The notes beneath the pieces were generated by a model. The model had not been told where the DNA came from. It worked only from the letters and a program-made list of their open reading frames with translations, and searched no databases. From JARRKC01 sp963723965 (GTDB lineage Bacteria > Acidobacteriota > UBA6911 > RPQK01 > JAPXNP01), in contig CAVRSV010000007.1 of NCBI GenBank assembly GCA_963723965.1, forward strand, positions 434,001 through 498,000: DNA of 64,000 bases, given 5' to 3'. Numbering within the stretch: position 1 is the stretch's first letter; each line of letters opens with the position of its first letter. The translations under genes and the position numbers were made by a program. Positions 55,030 to 64,000 of the stretch are shown here, one piece after another.

Positions 55030-55056
55030 TATAATTTTGCGGTTCTATGCCAGGAG
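55030..55056 (+). promoter_or_regulatory. -10 box and ribosome site of the ubiA-pilus transcription unit
   Basis: A perfect TATAAT (55030-55035) lacks a good -35. It would start transcription near 55042, five bases before ATG 55047. AGGAG (55052-55056) lies 8 bases before TTG 55065, so translation may start either at the near-leaderless ATG or at that TTG. Confidence 0.5.
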
Positions 55057-55919
55057 AAAGTGTCTTGGGTAAACTCCTGATCGTCCTGGAGATGATCAAG
55101 GTGGAGCATACGGTTTTCGCGCTCCCCTTCGCCTATCTTGGCGCCTTCCTGGCGGCTCGGCGGTTCCCTGGGTGGGAGAAATCGCTGTGGATCCTGGTCG
55201 CCATGGTCGGGGCCCGCAGTGCGGCGATGGGATTCAATCGACTGGTCGACCGTCGGATCGACGCCCGCAATCCCAGGACCGCATCCCGCGCCCTGCCCAA
55301 ACGGCTGGTTCCGGTAGGATTCGTGGCGGCCTTCGTCGCGGTCAACGCGGCGATCCTGCTCGTGGCGGCGTGGATGTTGAATCCGCTTTCTTTTCGGCTG
55401 GCCCCGCTCGCGCTCGCCATCATCCTCGGCTACAGCTATACGAAGCGCTTCACCTCACTCTCGCACCTGTTTCTCGGCCTGAGCCTGGGCATCGCGCCTC
55501 TGGGCGGCTGGATCGCGGTTCGGGGCGAACTGGACTGGGAACCCCTGCTCCTGTCGGCGGCGGTTATCCTGTGGGTCGCCGGTTTCGATATCATCTATTC
55601 GTGCCAGGACGTTGATTTCGACCGGGGGGAGGGACTCTATTCGTTTCCCAGCCGTCTCGGCATCCACCAGGCGCTTCGACTCTCCTCGCTGTTGCATGCA
55701 GGCATGTTCGGACTTCTGGTGTGTCTCTTCCTGGCGACGCGACTTGCCTGGCTCAGCTGGGCGGGACTGGCTGTGGTGGCACTGGTGCTGGTTTACGAAC
55801 ATCGGCTGGTCAGTCCGAATGACCTGAGCCGGGTCAATGCCGCGTTCTTCACTCTGAATGGCCTGGTGAGCATTCTCCTTCTCGTTTTCGTGGGATTGGA
55901 TTTATGTCTAGCCGTTTAG
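55047..55919 (+). CDS. UbiA-family prenyltransferase (4-hydroxybenzoate polyprenyltransferase-like)
   Basis: The 290-residue membrane enzyme has about eight to nine spans. The two Asp-rich motifs are GFNRLVDRRIDARNPRTASRAL (NxxxDxxxD) and IYSCQDVDFDRGEGLYSFPSRLG (DxxxD), which hold Mg-prenyl-diphosphate. The PRTASRALP start and the order match the UbiA/MenA menaquinone-type groups; with no neighbouring quinone gene the acceptor is unsure. If translation begins at TTG 55065, the protein is six residues shorter and has a better ribosome site. Its end overlaps the pilB start by 16 bases, so it is cotranscribed with the pilus genes. Confidence 0.9.
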   Translation: MPGESVLGKLLIVLEMIKVEHTVFALPFAYLGAFLAARRFPGWEKSLWILVAMVGARSAAMGFNRLVDRRIDARNPRTASRALPKRLVPVGFVAAFVAVNAAILLVAAWMLNPLSFRLAPLALAIILGYSYTKRFTSLSHLFLGLSLGIAPLGGWIAVRGELDWEPLLLSAAVILWVAGFDIIYSCQDVDFDRGEGLYSFPSRLGIHQALRLSSLLHAGMFGLLVCLFLATRLAWLSWAGLAVVALVLVYEHRLVSPNDLSRVNAAFFTLNGLVSILLLVFVGLDLCLAV

Positions 55920-57625
55920 GCGAGCTCCTGATCAACAAGGGCTACATCACCGGAGAACAGCTGCAGGATGCCCTCAAGGTCCAGCAGGAGAAGGGGGGAC
56001 GACTGGGCTCCGTCCTGATTCGGCTGGGCTACGTCTCCGACGACAAGATCGCCCACGCCCTCAGTGAGCACTACGGCATCAAACCCGCCGACCTGTCCGA
56101 GATCGAGATCGACCAGCAGTGCCTCCGCCTGGTGCCCATGGAGACGGCCGTCCGCTACCAGGTCCTGCCTCTGAGAAAGACGGGGAACATCCTGACCGTG
56201 GCGGTATCCGATCCGACCGACGTCATGGTCCTCGATGAGATCAAGTTCATGACGGGCTTCCGGGTGGAGCCGGTGGTCGCTCCTGAATCGGCCGTCCGCA
56301 CCGCCATCGAGCGCTTCTTCGGAGACGTTCACTCCATCGAGCTGCAGCGCGTCTATGACGAGATCGCCGCCGAAGGCGAAGAGTACGAGCTGGATCTGAG
56401 CGACAAGCAGAAGGTGGACGTCGCCGAACTGGAGAAGTCCAGTTCCGAAGCCCCCATCATCAAGCTGGTCAACATCATCCTGGCCGATGCCATCCGCCGC
56501 GGCGTGAGCGACATTCATCTCGAATCCTACGAGGCGGAGTTCCGCATTCGGTTCCGCATGGACGGCGTTCTCTATACGACGATGCGTCCGCCTCTCCGCC
56601 TGCGGGACGCGGTCATTTCGCGCCTGAAGATCATGGCCAGCCTGGACATCAGCGAGCGGAGGGTGCCGCAGGACGGACGCATCAAGATCACCATCAGCAG
56701 CGGCGACCGGCGCAAGAAGATCGATTTCCGCGTCTCCACCCTGCCGACCCTGTTCGGGGAGAAGGTGGTCCTGCGACTCCTCGATCCGGAGAAGTTGCCT
56801 CGAGACCTGTCCAAGCTGGGCTTCGAGGGAGATTCTCTGAAGCAGATCCAAGCGGCCATCGATCGCCCGTACGGCATGTTCCTGGTCACGGGTCCCACCG
56901 GCAGTGGCAAGACCAGCACACTGTACACCTGCCTCAATCTGCTCAATACAGAGGGTGTGAACATCATGACCGCGGAAGATCCCGTGGAGTTCAACTTCTC
57001 CGGGATCAATCAGGTCCACGTCAACGAACACGTGGGCCGGACCTTCGCCGGGACGCTGCGCGCCTTTCTGCGGCAGGACCCCAATATCATCATGGTGGGT
57101 GAGATTCGCGACCTGGACACCGCCGAGATCGGCATCAAGGCGTCTCTGACCGGCCACCTCGTCCTGAGCACGCTGCATACCAACGACGCCCCTTCCACGA
57201 TCAACCGGCTGATCAATATGGGAATCGAGCCCTTCCTCGTGGCCAGCTCCGTGCATCTGATCTGCGCTCAGCGCCTCGTCCGCGTGATCTGCGCGAAATG
57301 CAAGGAAGAGGTGACCGACGAGGTGGATGCCCTGCTCGGTCTGGGCGTCCCCGAATCGGAGGTTCGCAAGATCCACACCTACCGGGGAAAGGGCTGCAAA
57401 CACTGCAACCAGACCGGTTTCAAGGGGCGGACCGGTCTTTTCGAGGTTTTGGAGGTGACCCCCAAGATCCAGGACCTCATCCTGGCTGCAGCCGGTCCCA
57501 ACGAAATCCGGCGCGCCGCCCGTATCCAGGGGATGCTGACCCTTCGCGAGGTCGGACTCGTCAAGATTGCCAAGGGCGTGACGACCGTTGAAGAGGTCGT
57601 CCGCGAGACGGCCCTGGTTCTCTGA
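55904..57625 (+). CDS. pilB: Type IV pilus extension ATPase PilB
   Basis: The 573-residue ATPase powers pilus assembly at the inner membrane. Residues 1-150 are the MshEN/T2SSE N-domain (LGELLINKGYITGEQLQDAL). The GspE-like ATPase has Walker A GPTGSGKTSTLY near residue 330, the Asp box (MTAEDPVEF), Walker B IIMVGEIRDLDTAE and the His box LVLSTLHTNDAPSTI. A tetracysteine zinc site CAKCKEE...CKHC follows near residue 465-500. All are as in PilB, not PilT. It overlaps ubiA and is followed by pilT, pilC and pilA. No nucleotide indels were seen. Confidence 0.95.
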   Translation: MSSRLGELLINKGYITGEQLQDALKVQQEKGGRLGSVLIRLGYVSDDKIAHALSEHYGIKPADLSEIEIDQQCLRLVPMETAVRYQVLPLRKTGNILTVAVSDPTDVMVLDEIKFMTGFRVEPVVAPESAVRTAIERFFGDVHSIELQRVYDEIAAEGEEYELDLSDKQKVDVAELEKSSSEAPIIKLVNIILADAIRRGVSDIHLESYEAEFRIRFRMDGVLYTTMRPPLRLRDAVISRLKIMASLDISERRVPQDGRIKITISSGDRRKKIDFRVSTLPTLFGEKVVLRLLDPEKLPRDLSKLGFEGDSLKQIQAAIDRPYGMFLVTGPTGSGKTSTLYTCLNLLNTEGVNIMTAEDPVEFNFSGINQVHVNEHVGRTFAGTLRAFLRQDPNIIMVGEIRDLDTAEIGIKASLTGHLVLSTLHTNDAPSTINRLINMGIEPFLVASSVHLICAQRLVRVICAKCKEEVTDEVDALLGLGVPESEVRKIHTYRGKGCKHCNQTGFKGRTGLFEVLEVTPKIQDLILAAAGPNEIRRAARIQGMLTLREVGLVKIAKGVTTVEEVVRETALVL

Positions 57626-57850
57626 TCGGGACGCGACCGGGACCTGCGGAACTGCGGCCTCCCTGGAACCCCGCCGCGGCCGGACTCGGATTCATCCCGT
57701 GGATTCCCCCGCCCCCCTTCGGTTCGGGCCGCCGCCCCATTCCACCCTCTCGTAGATTCCCTCCGCTCGTGCGTTATAGGAAGTGAATCGGGTGTTTCTC
57801 CGGAAATGTGACTGCGATAACCGATAAAGCCGAGGGCTACTTTCTACGAT

Positions 57851-58966
57851 ATGAATAATATGTCGCAACTTAGCTTCACTCTGACTGACCTTCTCAAGAA
57901 GGTAGTCGAGCTGGGAGGCAGTGACCTCCATATCACCACCGGCTCGCCGCCGCGCATCCGTCTGCACGGCGAGTTGCTTCCCATGAGCTTTCCCCCGTTG
58001 AACGGTGAGGATACGAAACGCCTCGTCTACAGCGTCATGACGGATCAGCAGAAGCACCGTTACGAAGAGGATTTGGAGATCGACTTCAGTTTCGGCATCA
58101 AGGAACTGGCCCGCTTTCGCGCCAACATCTTCACCCAGCGGAATTCATCGGCCGGGGTGTTCCGGCTGATTCCCTATGAGATCAAGTCGCTCGAGGAACT
58201 GCGGCTTCCAGCGATCCTGTCGACCCTGACGGAGAGGCCCCGGGGTCTGGTGCTCGTGACGGGGCCTACTGGGAGCGGCAAGTCCACGACTCTGGCGGCG
58301 ATGATCGACAAGATCAACCGCGAGAAGACCCTGCATATTCTGACCATCGAGGACCCCATCGAGTTCCTCCATCGCCACAAGACGGCGCTGGTCAATCAAC
58401 GCGAGGTGCACACGGACACCTCCGGCTTCGGGTCGGCACTGCGCATGGTCCTGCGCGAAGACCCGGACGTCGTGCTCATCGGTGAAATGCGCGACCTCGA
58501 GACCATTGAAGCGGCACTGCGCATCGCCGAAACGGGCCACCTGACCTTCGCAACGCTGCACACGAACTCCGCCTACTCGACGATCAACCGCGTCGTCGAT
58601 TCCTTCCCCCCTCACCAGCAGCAACAGATTCGGGCTCAGCTGTCCCTGGTACTGGAAGGAATCGTCTGTCAGACTCTGCTGCCGCGTTCCGACGGCAACG
58701 GGCGGGCCGTGGCCACGGAGGTTCTGATTCCAAGCCCCGGTATCCGCAACCTGATCCGGGAAAACAAGGTTCACCAGATCTACTCGATGATGCAGGCCGG
58801 CCAGGAAAAGTTCGGGATGCACACCATGAACCAAAGTCTGGCCCGACTTCTCGTCGAGAAGAAGATCACTCGGGAGGTCTGTCTCTCTACGTCGTCGAAC
58901 GTGGACGAACTCCAGAAGATGCTTGGTCGCTCGGGCATGCCTGAGGTGGCTGCCGGGCACCGTTGA
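57851..58966 (+). CDS. pilT: Type IV pilus retraction ATPase PilT
   Basis: The 371-residue ATPase disassembles pili and drives twitching. It has the short PilT N-domain (LTDLLKKVVELGGSDLHITT), Walker A GPTGSGKSTTLAAMID near residue 138, the Asp box ILTIEDPIEFLH, Walker B DVVLIGEMRDLETIEAAL and the AIRNLIRE-like PilT signature (SPGIRNLIRENKVHQIYSMM). It has no zinc site. ATG 57851 has no strong ribosome site; an internal Met four residues later is also possible. It lies 225 bases after pilB in a stretch with no gene, so it may have its own promoter. It ends 12 bases before pilC. Confidence 0.95.
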   Translation: MNNMSQLSFTLTDLLKKVVELGGSDLHITTGSPPRIRLHGELLPMSFPPLNGEDTKRLVYSVMTDQQKHRYEEDLEIDFSFGIKELARFRANIFTQRNSSAGVFRLIPYEIKSLEELRLPAILSTLTERPRGLVLVTGPTGSGKSTTLAAMIDKINREKTLHILTIEDPIEFLHRHKTALVNQREVHTDTSGFGSALRMVLREDPDVVLIGEMRDLETIEAALRIAETGHLTFATLHTNSAYSTINRVVDSFPPHQQQQIRAQLSLVLEGIVCQTLLPRSDGNGRAVATEVLIPSPGIRNLIRENKVHQIYSMMQAGQEKFGMHTMNQSLARLLVEKKITREVCLSTSSNVDELQKMLGRSGMPEVAAGHR

Positions 58967-58978
58967 GGAGGATAACCG

Positions 58979-60184
58979 ATGCCGGTCTATCAGTTTCAAG
59001 GTCGAAATTACCAGGGAGGCGGCCTCATAACGGGCGAACGGACGGCCGCTTCCAAGCAGGCGCTGGCGGCGGTCCTGCGCAACGAGAACATCCTGCCCGT
59101 CCGGATCGAGGAGCGCAAGGATACGGCCAAGTCCTCCAAGGCAGGTCGCGTCCGGGCCAAGGATCTGGCCCTGTTCACCAAACAGTTCTCGGTCATGCTG
59201 GACGCTGGACTTCCCCTGATCCAGTGCCTCGAGCTGCTGGCCGAACAACAGGAGCGGCCCCTGTTTCGGGAGATCCTGAATGCGGTTCGCGAGGACGTCG
59301 AGGCGGGGATGACCCTCGCGGACGCCATGAAGAAGCATCCGAAGGCCTTCAGCTCGTTGTTCGTCAACATGATCGGGGCCGGTGAGGCCGGCGGCGTCCT
59401 GGATGTGATCCTGCAGCGTCTCTCCGTGTTCATCGAGAAGGAAGTCAAGCTGAAGCGATCGATCGTCTCGGCGTCCGTCTATCCCGGGATCGTCTTCACT
59501 GTGGCCATCGTGATCGTGTTCGTGATCATGGTCTTCGTGGTGCCCGTCTTCGCATCCCTGTTCGAGGGCTTGAACGCCCCCATGCCGGCCTTGACACGAT
59601 TCGTCATGGCCGTCAGCAGCTACGCCGTGACCTTCAGCATCCCCATCGTGCTTCTGACCATCATGTCCGCTATCGGATTGCGCTACTTCTACTCCACCAA
59701 GGAAGGCAGGCTCGCCATCGACGAGCTGATCCTGAAGATTCCGATTATCGGAATCGTGATCAAGAAGATCGCCATTGCACGGTTCTCTCTGACGCTGTCA
59801 ACGCTTCTGTCCAGCGGCATCCCCCTCCTCGATGCCCTCGAGATTACCGCCAATACGGCCGGCAACGCTCTGCTCGAGCGCGTCCTGCTGCAGGTCCGCA
59901 AGGAGGTGGCCGAAGGGAAGACGCTCGTCGAGCCGCTGCGGAAGGCGAAGGTGTTCCCGTCCATGGTGACGCAGATCGTGAATGTGGGAGAGCAGACGGG
60001 CGAACTGGATCAGATGCTCGACAAGCTGGCCGCCTACTACGACGAGGAGGCCGATTCATCCATCTCCAACCTGATGACTCTCATCGAACCGGTGATGATC
60101 GTCTTCCTCGGCGTCGTCATCGGAGGCATCGTCATTTCGATGTACCTGCCGATCTTCACCCTGATTCGGCACTTGTCCTCATAG
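58979..60184 (+). CDS. pilC: Type IV pilus inner-membrane platform PilC
   Basis: The 401-residue membrane protein has an N-terminal PilC/GspF stalk (MPVYQFQGRNYQGGGLITGE) and the two four-helix F-domains (KDLALFTKQFSVMLDAGLPL...DVILQRLSVFIEKEVKLKR, and IARFSLTLSTLLSSGIPLLD...MVTQIVNVGEQTGELDQML). Three long hydrophobic spans cluster around 170-190, 215-235 and 370-395. PilC holds PilB/PilT at the membrane while pilins insert. GAGGA precedes its ATG by a few bases. Length is normal. Confidence 0.95.
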   Translation: MPVYQFQGRNYQGGGLITGERTAASKQALAAVLRNENILPVRIEERKDTAKSSKAGRVRAKDLALFTKQFSVMLDAGLPLIQCLELLAEQQERPLFREILNAVREDVEAGMTLADAMKKHPKAFSSLFVNMIGAGEAGGVLDVILQRLSVFIEKEVKLKRSIVSASVYPGIVFTVAIVIVFVIMVFVVPVFASLFEGLNAPMPALTRFVMAVSSYAVTFSIPIVLLTIMSAIGLRYFYSTKEGRLAIDELILKIPIIGIVIKKIAIARFSLTLSTLLSSGIPLLDALEITANTAGNALLERVLLQVRKEVAEGKTLVEPLRKAKVFPSMVTQIVNVGEQTGELDQMLDKLAAYYDEEADSSISNLMTLIEPVMIVFLGVVIGGIVISMYLPIFTLIRHLSS

Positions 60185-60350
60185 GAGAACTTATGAATAC
60201 GGGTCCCCGGGTCCATCCGCAGGCGGCGCTTGAAACTCCTAAAAATGTGACAGGCATCACCAGTGCGGACCGGGTGCTCAACTATAGTCTTTTTGCTACT
60301 GAGGCAGGAACCCAGTTGCACGATTTCCAATTAGAGAAAGGGGTCGAGGA

Positions 60351-60809
60351 ATGAAACGACAGCAAGGTTTTTCACTGATCGAACTTTTGATCGTGGTTGC
60401 CGTGATCGGCATTATTGCCGCCATCGCGGTGCCCAACCTGATGCGTTCACGTGACGCCGCTCAGGAAGCATCGGCAATCTCATCGCTGAGGACGTTGGCG
60501 ACGGCTGAAGTTACCTTTGCGGCGACGCAGGGCAACGGCCAGTTCGGCGATCTCGCTCAATTGCAGGCAGCCGGACTGATCGATGAGGCGCTGGCGGCCG
60601 GACGCCAAGGACGGTTATTCCTTCACATGGGCGGGCCGCCTGCCGCGTTCTCGATCGGTGCGGAGCCGACTGGTCCGAACGCCGCCCAGATGAGGTACTT
60701 CTTCGTTGACCAGAGTTGCGTCATCCGCTTCAACCAAGGGGCGGCAGCCGATGCGGGCAGCACGCCGCTCGGCGGCGCGGCGGCGGATGCCGGCGGCGGA
60801 AGCATGTAA
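60351..60809 (+). CDS. pilA: Type IV pilin (PilA-like) with Ala/Gly-rich tail
   Basis: The 152-residue prepilin has a short leader MKRQQG, cleaved by PilD before FSLIELLIVVAVIGII, the methylated N-terminal helix with the conserved Glu5. The globular part (about 30-125) shows the usual SAISSLRTLATAEVTFAAT start found in GspG/PilA of Acidobacteria and deltaproteobacteria. Its last 25 residues are odd: two near-identical GAAADAG blocks separated by STPLG, then GGGSM, with no Cys pair of the D-region type (a single Cys sits in QSCVIRF). An A-GAGAAAGG site precedes the start. It ends the pilus cluster with a terminator. Confidence 0.88.
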   Translation: MKRQQGFSLIELLIVVAVIGIIAAIAVPNLMRSRDAAQEASAISSLRTLATAEVTFAATQGNGQFGDLAQLQAAGLIDEALAAGRQGRLFLHMGGPPAAFSIGAEPTGPNAAQMRYFFVDQSCVIRFNQGAAADAGSTPLGGAAADAGGGSM

Positions 60810-60840
60810 CCGTCCATCTGACAACGCGTCCAAAAACTCG

Positions 60841-60866
60841 AAAGGGGCCCCACGGGGCCCCTTTTT
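60841..60866 (+). terminator. Terminator of the pilus cluster (bidirectional with rpoC)
   Basis: AAAGGGGCC-CCACGG-GGCCCCTTT followed by TTTC gives a strong GC stem and T-run after pilA. Because GGGGCCCC is self-complementary and A-rich before it, it may also stop rpoC transcription from the other side. Confidence 0.8.
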
Positions 60867-60868
60867 CG

Positions 60869-60896
60869 TTCTGCCTTCTGCCTTCTGCCTTCTGCC
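60869..60896. repeat. TTCTGCC heptad tract between pilA and rpoC
   Basis: Four perfect TTCTGCC units separate the terminator from the rpoC stop codon (60904). It is the purest heptad tract of the window. Confidence 0.9.
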
Positions 60897-60903
60897 GTTG
60901 AGC

Positions 60904-64000
<3,097 letters not shown>

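Noticed and set aside
55916..57403. 495-residue minus-strand frame opposite pilB
   Set aside because: Shadow frame; pilB motifs on the plus strand are complete.
60240..60350. Sigma-54 promoter in front of pilA
   Set aside because: The GG and GC dinucleotides do not fall at the required 10-base spacing; a TATAGT exists at 60283 but has no -35.

Overview
The window comes from a GC-rich Gram-negative bacterium, most likely an Acidobacteriota member. The 5' end of the 16S rRNA gene contains GATCCTGGCTCAGAATC, which I recall as the Acid31 primer target. A PadR regulator is paired with a large FtsX/MacB-type permease, the arrangement typical of the acidobacterial duplicated orphan permeases. lpxB implies an outer membrane. 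No class is assigned.

Region 1 (1-11.6 kb) holds secreted carbohydrate- and ester-active proteins (GH-like remnant, PAF-acetylhydrolase-like esterase, GH43), a methyltransferase, an HDOD protein and a decaying family of secreted beta-rich proteins. It also has more than 20 copies of a short GTGTCCCC-cored repeat, found nowhere else in the window. Two tandem duplications here copy the 3' end of a gene together with one repeat. Region 2 (11.85-28.5 kb) is more ordinary: a TetR-controlled HlyD/ABC efflux operon, an oxidoreductase, a truncated beta-lactamase-fold protein, DinB, a metal-type ABC pair, a broken PadR/ADOP pair, a double-ATPase ABC protein and two secreted proteins.

Region 3 (29.3-39.4 kb) is an accessory island. 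It has RHS, IS4, IS91, VapB/VapC and tRNA-Leu remnants, a FecR-domain secreted protein and a frameshifted LamG protein. A 14-bp core from the anticodon part of tRNA-Ala occurs three times (30601, 33889, 39399). The left two are followed by the same 128-bp arm, which suggests stacked elements inserted at tRNA-Ala. That tRNA-Ala is the rRNA spacer tRNA of the 16S gene at 39.8-41.3 kb, yet no 23S follows it.

Region 4 (41.4-64 kb) is core genome. On the minus strand lie hyuB, glnA, a Cache-type histidine kinase with an NtrC-type regulator, an ECF sigma factor, mnmA, lpxB, an M1-like protein lacking its zinc motif, and 16S. On the plus strand lie ubiA-like and pilB-pilT-pilC-pilA, converging on the 3' part of rpoC.

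Two themes cross the window. Intergenic regions carry several dispersed repeat families, above all strictly heptameric tandem tracts like the STRRs of cyanobacteria. Many otherwise good genes, including housekeeping ones (lpxB, glnA), have single-base indels. That looks more like residual assembly error than decay, so all frameshift calls need read-level checking.
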